From Angiostrongylus vasorum (taxonomy: Eukaryota; Nematoda; Chromadorea; Rhabditida; Metastrongylidae): DNA of 64,000 bases. Positions 20,711-33,431 of the stretch are shown here, one piece after another. The stretch lies in NCBI GenBank assembly GCA_018806985.1, contig JADANN010000409.1, positions 372,001 to 436,000 on the forward strand. The letters run 5' to 3'. How positions within the stretch are numbered: the stretch's first letter is position 1; the number at the start of each line of letters is the position of its first letter. Under the pieces are notes generated by a model. It saw only the letters and a list, made by a program, of their open reading frames with translations, made no database searches and was not told the DNA's origin. The position numbers and the translations under genes are program-made.

Positions 20711-23700
20711 CTGTGAGAAAAACAAATGAGTGCTCAACACTATACGTTATTACTGCTGGCACTAGTGACCGCTGTTTATTTATTCAATATATTTGTTCAG
20801 ATTAGATGAACTATCACAATGAAGCACAGGAAGCACTCACTGGCACTTCTGTACGATCATCGAGTGTTCGCCTCTATGACCGATTCACGTTTTTCCAGAC
20901 GTAAACGTTATTCGAGAGAATCCGAGTATTCCAAAACATCTTCCCAGTCACGGAACTATTGTTACATTTATTAAAAGTGAAGTATCTATCACTTTGCACA
21001 GCTAATGACACAAATGTACAATATGTACACGACTAGATGGTTAACTGGTTATCAATGGACTAGTTCTTCTTTCCGCCCAACAGTTTACCGCCTCATCGTG
21101 ACTAGGAGGTGCTCCTGGATGTCGGCCTGCGATGTACAGCGGGGGAATTCATCCTCCTTGCAGGGTCTCCCAAGCTGAGAAGGAGTCCGGTATTTCCATC
21201 AGGAAGCCCAGCTAAGAGTAAACCACACCAGGATCCGTCACCGTCCTGGTACCAAACTAATCGCATGGTGGCAAATCTCCCTCTGATCCATAAAGGTGGC
21301 TACTGCCTGAGGTGGTGACGAGCTGGAGCACACATTAGTTAGTGTGAACTAGTGTGGACGGGCCATTTAAGTACCAAGTACCAAGTATCAAGTTCTTCTT
21401 TAACTGGATTGCGTTGGAAAGTGAGCACTTGATGGGCTTGAAGAAATGATTCCCACATGCCACTCTGAGGTGTCTAGTTTTTTCTATGGCATCTTTTTCG
21501 TTATAAAGTTGTTCAAAGAGCAAATTTTAAAAAATGATGATGAAAATCAAACCAGAAATGATCAAATTTTGAAAATTTTTATCGCAGTGAAGCAGTTGAA
21601 GATTCGATGCATTAGTCAACCTCAGCCAGCTGTCGGGCCAAATTCTACTCGTTCGTAGTTTCTCATGTCGAAATGGCTGACGTGATAGAAAGGAGCACAG
21701 TCCAAGAACTCACAGCATTAGAATTTCATTGCGATCGAATTAAAAGAGGCTTATCACGATGTGAAAGATCTGCAGTTTCCAATAATCCATATTTCGATTG
21801 ATAAAATTCACTAAGTTGTAAAATATTCTTGGAGCGTTATTGCCTACATTATTGATCGTTTGTTACTCATATCGTCCAAAATCTGTTGGATTTGGCCTGT
21901 TTTATATGAACTATTACCCTCGGAATTCACGAGCATATGTATCACAAGGACTTTTCTTATTTGGGCTAAGACGAATGAACACGTATTCTTGAAAAATCGA
22001 TGACCGACATCTCGGCGGTTTCGCCTTCTGCAGAGCTTAGACGTATTTTATTTGATTCTATCCTTATAATATTAAATGTTTATTAGCTGCCGACTACAAT
22101 TTTTTTATGGCAGGGTATTATGCAAATACAACCACAATATTGCTGAGATATTTGCAAACCTCCTGACCGCAGGTGTCTGCGGTGAGGAACGAGCGCTCTA
22201 TTATCACTTCCAGAGGCTAACGCGTTCACCATCACACCATGTGGGTCCTTCATTTCGCCTATTTCTCAGCTATTTCTATCGATCAGGGCCATCAACAATC
22301 ACCCCCTTCCTCAAAGGGATTGATCTAGGCAGCCCAAATCGACATTGAACCCAGTTAAGCTAAGGCTGTAGTTGAAACCACAATATTAACTTTTTATTTG
22401 CTGCCTACAACAATTTTTATGGCAATGTATTATGTATCTATCCTTATAATTCGGTGAATTTCCCACAGAAATTAGTGAAAATATAATGTTCAAATGAATA
22501 CTAATCTGTTACTAGAGCCACCTACCGTATGTAAGCTGTAGGGCCATTCGTCCGCTGTTAACGTAGGACAACGAGTGAAACTCACCCAGATCAAGAAAAA
22601 AATTAGTGCGAGAATAGACGCCAGGTCACGCGTGATAGTGAGGCATTTGTTTTTCCCATTCGTTCTTGAGTTTTTGAAATTTCGTCAGAATGCCTCAAGA
22701 GCTTCCCGCGTTGATGTTTTTTGATTTCTACCCCAGGATCGTGAGAGATACTTCTAAGTAACACCGCTGGGCTTTGTATGGCGTAGCTAGAGTAGTATTC
22801 TGTCAGAGTTTACGTTTTTCGTCCAGATGTTCTTTTAGGTGGAAGCAAAGTGTCCTACCCAACTCGCCAGTGTATTCATCACCGCATATCTGGCAAGAGT
22901 TCGAGTATATCGTGCCTGAACTCATTCAATCCCTGTCTTTGCTTTCAGGACCAATCCCACAATGTTTAGCTCTACCTTAGATAGCGCGTTTAGCACAGTG
23001 GCGAAGAATCGTAGTCAGAAGGCAGTAAACTCTTCTCTGATTCGCAGGGCTGGCTACAGCCACTAGGTTAGATCTAAGAATGTTTCAGCACTTTTACCTC
23101 GTCGACCCGAAGGAAAACCACCTCTGACGAGCATTCTACCTCTCAACGAGGAGGATGAAACAGATGATGAAGACAGATTCGGTACTGTACACGAAGGCGA
23201 TCTCTTTAATGACGGACACCTGAAGGGCGAGAAGTCAAACAGAAGAACTGCTAGAACTGGCGCATCGCATGAGGACAGACGATCTGCATTGTTCCTGTTT
23301 GTCTATTTGACTATTAGTATTAGATTCATACGATTGAAATCCAGAGAAAAATCCTGAAAGCTTCTGTACAGTATGCTGGGAAAATTTTGGAATATCCGGA
23401 TAGGTATTGCGCTTTTAGCAATCAACCTTTTCTACTGCAACATCATTGCAGTCTAACTGAACGGCCGACTATTGACGATAACAATACTAGCATTTATAGA
23501 TTGAACACACTATTCATTGTTGTTTTTTCTTCAGCTGTAGATTATGAAATATAGGCTAGCCGAACGTGAAAAGATCAGCATCACCTTAGCCTAATTGTTC
23601 GCTGATAGTACAAGCACAGCAGTGAATAACATCTGCAGGTGTTTGTATTCAAACTAATAGCTTAGATTACAGAGAATATCTACTATATCCTCCTGGACTA

Positions 23701-26700
23701 CTAATATAGCACAAGCTTGACAAAGATGTTCATTTGGTTAACGTTTCTACGTCTTCGTCTTCCTCAGAGCCAATGAAGGAGATGAATGACAAAGTTAAAT
23801 GACGGTCGGTATGAAAAATATTAGTATCTACCATGTCTGAGAAGAACGAAAAGCAAAAAAATCCATTTTCTGGCTCAGGATCCTTACTTCCGCTTCCTTT
23901 TAAGGCCAGCGAAGAGGAATTCTAATCGTGTTGTTGGTGTCATCGGCATGACGGTTCCGTCAAATGACAACATAGAAAGTCAATATTACTCATAACAATA
24001 CATCTACGAGTAGCTTCAAGATCTTGATAATTTGTAAACAAATAGATGTCATATCAACAAATAAACTTTATGTTTCATTTAGTTGCTTTCTTTTTCCTGC
24101 ATAATTGTATATATACTTTTTTTAAATTTTCTTTTTTCATTTTTTTCAAAGTTTCAATGGTATAGCCACTGTGTTTCCCTGCAGTCTCGAGGTCAGCCTC
24201 CATCACGCGACTAGTTTGATACCAGGACAGTGGTGGATGCTGGTGTTTGTTTACTCTCAGGTAAGGCTTCCTGATGGAAACGCCGGACTCCTTCTCAGCT
24301 TGGGAGACCCTCCCTGGGGGATGAATCCCTCCTGTACATCGTAGCCCGAGACCGCGGAACACCTCCTAGCCACGATGAGGCAGTAAACCGTTGGAAGGTT
24401 TTCTTTTTCGGGAGACACAAAATACTATGATAGCTGGGATTCTAAAGACGTGTATCACCCTTCCGTCTGCGTAGATGCCAAAAGGAAACAAAAAAAACCA
24501 TGTAAGGAATGGCTAAATGTTGAATGTTAAAAGTTCCACCGTTGTTAACATGAAACCTTTTACGATTTTCCTACTTATTAGTTATGCAACTCCCATTCTG
24601 AATGTCTCATCGCCCTCCTAACACCACCAAATAGAAACCAACAAATTTACGGAATCGTAACTGCCGTTTATTGGCAATTGTGGGCAAATATAGGCGGGAA
24701 AACGACGGTCTCATAAAGGCAAATAATGTCGTCATCCGACTGGTAAACAAGTGAAAAAAAGTGGTGACATGACGGCAGCTCTCGTTTTCGTTCCTTCCCA
24801 CTCCGTTCTTCGACAGTATTGTTCTGTATTGTAATTTATCGTCAGGAAACCAATACATATTATATTATTTAGTAAGTGAAAGCGATAGGAGCATTGTTTT
24901 TCTTACGACTTTCTCGACCATAAGAACATCTATCCGACTGTCATACGATCACTTACGGGAAGCGCTTGCCTTGCGACGATCTTTTGTTGGCCTTTCACAC
25001 GACGATCCGAAGACAGATTTTCTACTTCTAAGTTGCTGTGTAGTGAAGGTACGCGTGTGGAGCAGTGGTCGGAGGACCCTGCAATACACACGTGGAATCG
25101 ATCCCTGCGCCCATGGCCCACCAAGCCCTTCATCCCTCCGGGGTCGGCAATTGATACCAGTCTTGTCTAGGAGAATAGCAGCACTGGCTCGATACATTGG
25201 TAGGCCACCGCGAGTCATTGTAAAGGCCAGAAATGCACTCAATCACCTCCAAACGATGGTTAATGAAGTCGAATGCGTGGTGCACCCCTTAGAAATCGAT
25301 CAACGCCGAGAGCTTTTAGAACTCTTAAGCTGCTGTGTTCTCTACAAATCTCATAGGGATGGTTAATATGAAACACTTCGATAGTTCTTTGTTTGAAACA
25401 GGCCGGTTCTGAGTTCCACAAACACTTTATTTATCGCATAGTATGGATTTCGTATTACCATTTGAAAAACGCAAATAACATTTATTCATTGAATCGAATG
25501 TCGCCAGCTATCCACTAATTCACCGTGTAGAATGAATGTGATGACAATGGAGATCGATCGGTTGATCAGCAACAGAAGATACTGAAATTGAAGGAAGACA
25601 TAGAAATTGCTAGAATTACAACGAAAATTGTTGACAAACTGAAGGCAAGTCATAAAAAAAACGTCGTAAAGTAAACTATGGGTTGAGTTATGTTAGCTCA
25701 AACAAGTTAGCTAAAGTACGTAACCCAGTAAGGGCAAGTTAAAAAGTAGTTGGTTTCAGTAGTACAAGTGAAAGATCGGCATGCTACTGAGATTTTCGTT
25801 CATGTGGTCCTAATGAAGTTCAAAGACATGATGACCATCTTCATGAGTTCGAATTGTTTCTATTTCAAAGCCAGTTGAAATACGAAGCAAACAAGACGAA
25901 AACAGTGGCTTGGGATGCTCTCACGATAGCTGAGGATCCCATGAACGCGATAAGAATGCTTAACCTGCTGCAAATCTTCTTGATTCCATAGATTCTGGAG
26001 CAGCATATGCCAGGAACCCTTAAACGGAGCATGGAAGCGGAGCTACACCATGGTCGCCGACAGTGAGGGAATCCTGGTTGAAATGAATTCCTGCAGACAG
26101 ATGAATGATGAGATCTGGCGATCGAATTATCGGCCGATTGTGAAAAGTCGGAAGTGTTGCTGTTTAGACTAAAACTTCACCAGAAATTTGTGAGAACTCC
26201 TTGTGCCCTTCCAGAGAAAAGGATTCACAGATAACTTTAGTGATCTATATCTATCAATAGTGCTATTACTGACGACCAAATCATTCGCTTGATCGCGCAT
26301 GAAACCGAGATTTGTTGGTGCTTAGATGATAAAAGTTGACGAGATGTCAACCACAAATTATTTTTTGTCCTTAAAGATGTTCACTTTTGTAGACGATAAC
26401 ATGCTTTAGGATAGCGCAATGGTAGCGATCCAGTTTCTTAAGTAGACTGCAGAGCGTACCCACGCCGTGGTTCGATCCGCTCCAAGAACGCGATGCCTCG
26501 TATCTCTCCGGGGACAGCGATTAGTACGACTTCTATGGGACAAGTTGACTGTCTATAGTCCGAATTGGAACGCCCATCTCAAGATTCCACGGAGAATCGA
26601 ATCGATCAGCACTCAACTACATTCGTGGCGAAGACGAAGATATCCTAAAGCAGTAGCCGAACCCTCTCGCAGGCAAAAAATACAAAGGGCCTTCGTGGTT

Positions 26701-29700
26701 CGTGGATGGAAGTGAACAAAACGAATGCTACTGCTAGGATCAGCATACCATGAAACATGTGGTGTCTGTAGGTGATATCGAGTCATTTCATAAAAAAGCA
26801 TTAAATACGCATCATATCTATGGAAACAAATTATTCCGACCCAAAAAAAACTGAGCATTCAAAGACTGACCACTGGACGAATTGCTTAAGGTTGAAGTAG
26901 TAGAACGGATATAAGCTCTACAGCGTATAAACATTCCAAAGTATACAACCACAATGATACTAAGATATTTGCAAAACTCCGCACCGCAGGTGTTTGCGGT
27001 AGGGAACGAGCGCGCTATTACCCCTTCCAGAGGCTAACGCGTTCACCACCACATCACACGGCTCCTTTGTTTCGCCTCTCTCTCAGCTCGTTCTATCGAT
27101 CAGTGCCATGGCAATGTATAAAACATAAAAAAAAAGCTCCAAAGTATATTTCAACTACGTTAGAACTACTGCACGTACCTCAAAAACAAGGTCGGTTTAT
27201 CAAGCTCAACGTCTCGTTGTCGCTTGAATTCTCGAATCAATGTGCCGCAAATTCGTCGCAGTTCCAACGGATCCTTGATCTTCTCGCGCTGAAATCGTAC
27301 AACTGCATGTGTCCGCTTCTCATCAACACTGCCATCAAAAATGTCATAACTGTCAACTTAATTAAAAAGAAAGTTCACCGAGTCGCCCAAACGGTGACCC
27401 AAAGCTCGAATAATTTCCCTTTAGTTCTTCCTATATTAAAAGGTAAACGATTAAAGGAAGGAACTGACCAATCCTTGATGGATGAACCACGTATTCGACC
27501 TTATAATAGCACCATACAGCATACTGAACACATGTTTGCCTTATCCAATCACTTTTCTGGCCTACCGATGCATCAATGCTTTGTTTCCTACCCTTCCAAG
27601 CAAGTCTGATAGTGATCACACTACTGCAACACCCGAAAGGAGTGGAGGACTTTGTTTCCGCGGGTGCTCACACTCGAAGCAAAGACTATGTGTGCACTGC
27701 AGAGCACCTCTAACCACTGCGCTCTCCACTTATCCGATTTTGTACATAATCAGAAGAACGGGTTAGCATAACTAGATTAGGAAGTATAGCTTCATTATTT
27801 ATCAGATGTACTTCCAAGAGCACATTTCATTTGAAGCAAATGGATCAATCAATAAACTTACAAATACCAATGAAGTAACGAAAACAATTACTACTATTTT
27901 TCCCCTATGCAGTACTTCATGGCCACGTCCACTTTGTTCTGTATTGATGACCGTGCTTCTGCACTGCTTAAGACGAATGCCGCTCTTTTGTGGTCTCGCA
28001 TTTACATACGGTAGTCAACCTCCCATCTCTTACAAAACGTCAGAAAAATAAGAAAAACTGCAAGGGAATTTCTGGATGTCTGGATGGGAAATCTATATAT
28101 AGAATAAGGATTTCCTAACGGAACTCCATTGTCACAGGTTTGTCACCGGCCACTAATTTTAGCGCTCACACACCTGATTGTTTTAATCGTCCCAGAATGA
28201 CGTCTTGCATGCCGGAAGCTTTTCAGTGCGTATCACGTTAATCAGGGATAAAAAAGGAAAGAATCCAAATGCAGTGATTTGTCACATAGCCATGTGACGA
28301 TGGCATGATAGTTTTTCAACGAAAAATCTCCATTCCTTGCAGATTTTAGCCATGGAATGGTTTGTTGCGAATGAGTGACAGAAACAAAGCGACAAAAAAA
28401 GCGCAAATTCTCGCTTGTGCACAAATCTGCCACCAAGATTCATCGACTACGAAAATGCGAGAAACCAGTGGTGCCTTTCATTGGTCAAGGATGACAATTT
28501 AAACTTCGTATTATTGCAATGCAAATAAGGAGGCACGTGTAGCGCAGTGGCTAGAGGTGTAATACACATGAGTTCGATCCCGCGGACCAGGCTCATCAAG
28601 CCATCTATCCCTCCTGAGTCGGCAAATTGGTACCAGACCTGCCTGTAATAGCACAGCACTTGTTACATTAGTGAGGCCATCGCCAGTCAATGTATAGGCC
28701 AGATTTGCATTCAGTCACCTCTAAGGATGCTTAATGAAGTCAAATATATGCAGCACCCTCCGAGATTGATCAACGCCGAGTTCTTTATCTTCTATTTTAT
28801 CCTTATTATTGCAATGATAAAAAAAGCATACACTGAGTGGATTTGATAGTGCAGATCGACAGAACATCACAATCGTTTGCTTGTCATGCTTTGATAGAAA
28901 TGGCTGCTCTTGATTAATACTGGACGATCCAACCTGATTCACGGAAGCTGAATGAAACAAACAGTGAAGTATGAAATCAGATGAAAAAAATTCTGTATTG
29001 CTAGTTTGAAAATGAAAGTATGAAGTTGACAATAGAAAACAAGCCTATTCTTAACGACATTGTTGGTCTTCTTCACAGCCTTGCCCCAATCTAAATCTTC
29101 TGAGCTAAAAAATGTCGTGCTATAAAAATCTGATGGTCCGCTTCTAAAGGGATCTTCACCGTCTTTTCCACATCAATCAGAGGAGCCCGTTTTTTCTTCT
29201 CTTGGGTTTTCCTTTTTCCGACTATGGATCTATTGTTAAAGATTTAAACGTTAAAAAAATCATAGGGGAAAGAAAAGCAGCATTAAAAGTGTGGAAGTAA
29301 AAGTGATTTAAATTTCCTATCCTGCCTACTATTTCATAAGTATGTAATAATTTCATAGTAATTAAAGTGCATGGGAAGTTGAGGACTTGATAGATGTGCT
29401 GATGAGTCTCCTTCCTGTTACCCTAAGCGTACTTTCGTACTTACTTACTTACTTACTTGGTACTTGAACGGCCCGTCCTCTTTGGTTGTGCGGGCCCCAG
29501 CATAATCTACATTTCTCAGAGATTTGCTGGCTAAGCCATTTTGGTTCCCTGGAAATCTGAGGTCAGCCTGGCCAAAGCCTGCTCCAGGTCTTCACCAACA
29601 CAGGCAGTCGCAGCCTTTGTGGATCAGAGGGAGATTTGCCACCATGCGACTTCTATACCAGGACGGTGGTGGATCCTGATATTGGATTACTCTTAGCTAG

Positions 29701-32700
29701 GCTTTCTGATAGAAATGCCGGACTCCTACTCAGCTTGGGAGACCCTACCAAGGGATGAATCACCACCCGTGCACCGTAGTCCGACACCCAGGAACACCTT
29801 CCAGCCACGATAAGGCGGTAAACGGTTGGAAGAAGCGTACTTACTGCTTCTTCTCGAGTATTATTTTTTGTTTAAATCTGCCTAATGCTCAAAATTTCTG
29901 CTTTTAAGATTTTTAATGCATTTTGGAAAAAAACAGCGATGACTTTGAGGACATCATCGAATCCTAAGGGGCGACATCCAGCTTTTTCAACGAGTTAGTT
30001 GCATGAAACACAACCACGGTAGAAATGAACAAGAAACGATCATGAACTGAACCTCCAGAGAATCATATTCGTCTCTTGCCAGAAATGATCCACAAGTTCT
30101 AGTAATTTTTATTTTGATTCGTAAAGTTCACAATGACTTCAAATACATTTGCTCAAAGTTGGAAAATTAAACAATTTCCGCTTTCGTACAAGTCATCTAC
30201 GATTCGTACCGTTCAAAATATGTTTGTCTGGATCGATAAATCATAAATTTCAAAGTGTATATAGAATAACGGAGGGAAAAAAACGTTATTTCTGATAGCC
30301 CTTCCACTGTTTCAGGCGATCATACACTGAGGTCGGGCCTTCTAACTTGGGTGGTGCTTACTATTTAGGGGTTACTGTATAAGATTTTCATTGACAAAGC
30401 ATGGTCTAGCTGTGCTTAGAATAGAATCTTTGTGTGCACTTCTCTTTTGACAAGCTCACACAAGGTTGATAAACATTCATTTTCGGCTAACGTCTCGACG
30501 GTTTCGTCTTCATCAGAACCAATGGTCTGAGGCAATAGTCCACAGTTGTTCGTGTTCTCGAGGTGGTAAGCTTATCAAAGACAGAATGCATATTGACTAG
30601 TCATACTGAGGTTAAAGGAAAGTCAGTTCTGCAGTAGAATCTTTGTGCACTTTGATTCCTTCTCTTCAGCTTTTCTCACGCATTATCGTTAAGCACTGTG
30701 AAAGTCCCTTATTGCCTCCAATCCGAGGGAGGAAGGCTGCCTTCATACCCGTTACGAAGGAGGTAGGTGGTACAGTGTTGTGATGACGACTACGTAAAAC
30801 ATAGATATCGATCACTCACGAGTGACACTCAACGAACTCTGTTTGAATGGGTGCAGATTTCCCGTTACTCAAAACTCACAGCAAACATTTCTGAATGGAA
30901 AACACTATTGTCTAAAGATTTTTGAAATGCCAGAACTGTGTATCCTCTAATATTCTGGATAAAAATTCGAGAAATGTGAAGATATTCGCATCTTCATATC
31001 AAAAGTGACGTTGCAGAAATGAGACGAACAGAGAGAAAAACACATTCCAGAAAATTTTCTGGAAGAAAGCTATAAATTGTCTACTTTTCTTAAAGAAATT
31101 AAAACTGACATAGAAGGAATAAGGTGACAGATTATAGCCTATACTGTTATTTCCAGAGATCCTCCAGTTTTTGCAAAATACTTGGCAAAACCATGGAAGC
31201 TTCCGGGAAAATCTAGAATTCAGGCAAAAGTACATTGTATGGAGAACATTGACAAAAAACAACAAAAGAAACCTCAATGACACAAAGGTGTCGTCTGAAC
31301 AAACAAATATCGAGCGCAAATCTTGAGTTGAAAAAAATGAAGTAGAAGATTAGCATTGATGTGAAAAAAGTGGGCGATTTGTTTAATTCTCAGATATTCA
31401 TCTGAATCCGATGCATCCTGATTGGAACCATTATCTATTCTAATACGGTGCTTTACGACGCCATAGCGAAATTCATCTGATGAAGACAGATCGTTGACAG
31501 ACGTCAAGCTCCCCTTGCCCTTTCGGTTCTGCCATCGGAATCGGGAACAATCGAGAGAACATTGGGTGAGATTACTATTGTAGAACGATTATGAAATAAA
31601 TCAGAGATGAAATATGAAAGCGAGTGATGCTAACGATCACGTCATTGGCCAGATTCTTTTCAGTCAACGAATCCCCGTTTCTTCAAACAAGTTAAAGAAA
31701 AGTGTCATATTGTAATGACGAGAGTTGTTTCTAAAGTTTTCTTTTAGATTAGAGCCAATGAGTGCTAGTTCTACTAAGAATAACTCAGAGAACTAACTGA
31801 CAGAGACGATAAGTTTAAAAAGAGATTGAGGTCTTCATCTTATCGTTGCTAGTATTCTCTGCACCTCAAATGCAGAGGACATGGTATTTGGAAGTTGTAT
31901 GAATACAGAGAAGGCAGAAACAGCTGAAAAATCTGGCTTCTACCAGCTCTCCAAACTTCTGTTGTTAAATCTATCAGGGAATCTGTTGTTATTTAGACAC
32001 AATGAACTGACCTGCTCCCATCGCCTCCACGTCATAGGCAACGAGGTTGGCAAACATTCTTTAATTTCGGCTAGCGTTTCGACGGTATCGTCTTCATCTG
32101 AGACCATCGACTCGTACCATCAGCTCGGATCATCGGCTCTGTTGAAGACGACACCGTCGAAACGTCAGCCGAAAAATAAAGAATGTTGACCAACCTCGTT
32201 GCCTATGGCATGCTAGCGGTAGGGAGCAGACCGGTTTTTCATCAGTCCCTTACATGAGTAGAGGAATTATCCAAACAATGAACTGAATTTATTCACTTTC
32301 TCACCTTTATTTAAATAGTAGCTTTTTGAATGTGAACGATTTGGCACAAAGTATACGAACTTAACAGTTAATTATCTAATCAGTAATTAACCTACACGCT
32401 TGAGCTTCATGCACTTCTGGAATATTTTTGAAGATCCACACTCCCTCCCTTTCTCTCTCTCTCTCTTTGTTGACAGTACGATAACGTCATCATAAAAGTT
32501 ATTTCTTCAACTTCAACGGTTTCGAACGATTCCAAAAAAATTCTTTCTGGGTATCGGAAGCAAAAACAGCAATAACAAACACATAAAACTCACTGCCAAC
32601 GAAGTATGTCAGTGAATGAGCAGTCGGCATAAGTAATAACAAAAGTAGAAATTGTAAGACGAGTGTTCGAGTTCGGCATTCGAACGTTAGATAACAACTC

Positions 32701-33431
32701 TGAAACTTAACAGTACTCCTCTAAGAGAGATATGCTGTCGGACTACTTCTTTAAGTCCTTCAAGGAACATAAATGTTCCGAATCAAAGTCAAAACACTTC
32801 TAAGTGGCTAAAATTTTCCTTCTCCTCATAAAACCTGTTAAACAGGAACGTAAATTTTTTTTATTTTATATGACCCGTCTTCATGTCTACTGCGCGAATC
32901 CCAGCATTTCCCACATTCGATTCGTATCCATTGTCATGAAGATCTTCCAACTTTAAGTGTGGCTTCCGTTGGTGCTCGAGGATTTCCATTTCATCTTGAA
33001 TGTCGTAGAGTGCTGGTCAAGCAAATCTCCCTGGAGTCCTGAGATAGCCGGGCTGCAGCGTTCCCAATTGGATTGCAGAGAGGGATTTTTTTCCCACACA
33101 AGTCCATTACCATTTCCACATCCTGGAGGGATAAAAGGCTTGGTTGGCCCGGTGCGGAATCGAACTAGTACAATGCTCATGATGACGGACATCACTACCA
33201 CTGTGCTATCTGCCCCTTTGTTATGTGGATGAATCGTACTGTAAATCTTCATCCTGGCCATTTTGGTCGCTTTCTTCTCCGAACGCCAGAGAATCTTCTA
33301 CGAATTCACCTTACAAGACTACTCGAAATGAAAAACTGACCGATTGACTGAGACGAACTATACCGGCCGCTGGCATCCCATCTATTCGCATCACCCAGCT
33401 ATCTGAAACAGTTCCTTTGCTGAAAGCGCCA
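20534..33431 (-). CDS. Unrecognised host gene, 3' part (four exons)
   Basis: Minus-strand exons 33431-33341, 31528-31429, 28947-28832 and 20710-20534 join in phase and end at TAG with AATAAA about 80 nt downstream. The 5' end is not found: the 33,431 exon starts inside a codon. The product is Ser-rich with no domain I recognise; blocks include SDSWVMRIDGMP, YGVVKHRIRID, FCRSALSNPL and EEISWYSQNPYGPG. It is transcribed toward the TBC1D30-like gene, whose start lies 1.8 kb further on the same strand. No operon is claimed. That all four belong to one transcript is inferred from phase and strand only. Confidence 0.5.
21080..21392 (+). repeat. Family E, copy E2
   Basis: Near full length; ends in CCAAGTACCAAGTATCAAG. 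Confidence 0.8.
22002..22036 (-). ncRNA. Hammerhead-like motif, decayed
   Basis: The minus strand reads AGCTCTGCAGAAGGCGAAAC and then CGCCGAGATGTC: stem II is kept, cores are altered. Confidence 0.3.
22086..22435 (-). repeat. SINE family B, copy B3
   Basis: Near full length, ending in a second TTTTTATTTGCTGCCTAC terminus that starts another copy. Confidence 0.75.
22949..23358 (+). CDS. Candidate small gene or exon pair, unrecognised
   Basis: A strong acceptor (TTTGCTTTCAG) at 22,948 is followed by ATG at 22,962. The frame runs to 23,358 with one in-frame TAG at about 23,063, which a possible 43-nt intron (donor GCA|GTAAAC, acceptor CCACTAG) would remove in phase. It includes an acidic motif (LNEEDETDDEDRFGT) and a hydrophobic segment near the end. 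No family recognised; a pseudogene is possible. Confidence 0.4.
23736..23771 (-). ncRNA. Hammerhead-like motif, mostly intact
   Basis: CTGAGGA and GAAACGTT kept; one mismatch in stem II and one weak pair in stem I (GGCT/AACC). Confidence 0.45.
24160..24397 (-). repeat. Family E, copy E3, truncated
   Basis: Starts at GAGGCAGTAAACCG and loses the 3' tail. Confidence 0.75.
25049..25318 (+). repeat. SINE family A, copy A7
   Basis: Full length; head GCGTGTGGAGCAGTGGTCGG, end CGCCGAGAGC. Confidence 0.85.
25530..26230 (+). pseudogene. Degenerate coding tract, unrecognised
   Basis: Successive plus-strand frames look protein-coding but are broken by stops and shifts: a coiled-coil-like block (QQQKILKLKEDIEIARITTK), a block HDDHLHEFELFLFQSQLKY followed by TVAWDALTIAEDP, and a third block ending KFVRTPCALPEKR. 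This pattern fits a decayed retroelement gag or a dead host gene. I could not place it in a family. Confidence 0.3.
26400..26700 (+). repeat. tRNA-headed SINE, type D
   Basis: A box ATAGCGCAATGGTAGCG and B box GTGGTTCGATCCGC, 60 bp apart, then a tail with no match to A, B or C. The canonical boxes make a real tRNA possible, but the acceptor ends do not pair. Confidence 0.5.
26938..27110 (-). repeat. SINE family B, copy B4
   Basis: Body and head only (ACCGCAGGTGTTTGCGGT, GCTAACGCGTTCACC). Confidence 0.75.
27438..27728 (-). repeat. SINE family A, copy A23 (strongly diverged)
   Basis: Shares CTGACCAATCCTTGATGGAT, CTACCGATGCATC and a CACTGCGCTC head on the minus strand. It underlies most of a long spurious plus-strand ORF. 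Confidence 0.55.
28531..28803 (+). repeat. SINE family A, copy A8
   Basis: Head GCACGTGTAGCGCAGTGG. Ends next to the donor of the exon at 28,832. Confidence 0.8.
28832..28947 (-). CDS. Unrecognised gene, exon
   Basis: Strong acceptor GTTTCATTCAG, donor CAGT|GTATGC. 38 codons including QEQPFLSKHDKQTIVMFCR. SINE copy A8 ends about 28 bp past the donor. Confidence 0.6.
29437..29834 (-). repeat. Family E, copy E4
   Basis: Full length with a TTAC tetranucleotide tail at 29,437-29,457. Confidence 0.85.
30485..30520 (-). ncRNA. Hammerhead-like motif, GAGA variant
   Basis: CTGATGA and stem II GACG/CGTC are intact, but GAAA is GAGA. The flank CAACCTTGTGTGAGCTTGTC follows. Confidence 0.4.
31429..31528 (-). 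CDS. Unrecognised gene, exon
   Basis: Acceptor CCGATGGCAG; donor AATG|GTTCCA is weak but fits the next exon. Content is KGSLTSVNDLSSSDEFRYG and then a basic segment. The frame remains open to 31,274 with an acidic Ser-rich stretch, so the exon could be longer. Confidence 0.55.
32069..32105 (-). ncRNA. Hammerhead-like motif, core mutated
   Basis: The core reads CAGATGA; stem II GACG/CGTC and GAAAC remain. Confidence 0.35.
32135..32170 (+). ncRNA. Hammerhead-like motif, core mutated
   Basis: The core reads CTGTTGA; stem II GACG/CGTC, GAAAC, GTC and stem I GGCT/AGCC are intact. Partner of 32,069. Confidence 0.35.
32450..32468 (+). repeat. CT microsatellite
   Basis: Short CT-dinucleotide run in an intergenic or intronic region. 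Confidence 0.8.
32868..33218 (-). repeat. SINE family C, copy C1
   Basis: Family C (about 350 bp) has A box TGGCACAATGACAGTG, B box CTAGTTTGATTCCG, body CAGGACTCCAGGGAG and a 3' end with GGTCATATAAA. Full length here. Confidence 0.8.
33341..33431 (-). CDS. Unrecognised gene, exon (phase 2 in, phase 0 out)
   Basis: Acceptor TTTAAACTACAG, donor CAATCG|GTCAGT. One base completes a codon, then 30 codons run open (GTVSDSWVMRIDGMPAAG). Confidence 0.55.

Larger units (their letters stand above)
32034..32206. mobile_element. Short foldback with two hammerhead-like motifs
   Basis: The left arm starting ATAGGCAACGAGGTTGG pairs with the right arm ending CCAACCTCGTTGCCTAT. The loop between the two motifs is only about 30 nt. 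Confidence 0.8.

Noticed and set aside
26400..26480. Functional tRNA gene
   Set aside because: A and B boxes are good, but there is no paired acceptor stem and a SINE-like tail follows.
27067..27609. Longest single open frame in the window (180 codons, plus)
   Set aside because: It starts in SINE B4 and ends in a diverged SINE A; composition is not convincing and no domain is seen.
31470..31505. Ribozyme-like sequence with CTGATGAAGAC and GACGTC
   Set aside because: No stem II pairing and no GAAA, and it overlaps a coding exon; chance resemblance.
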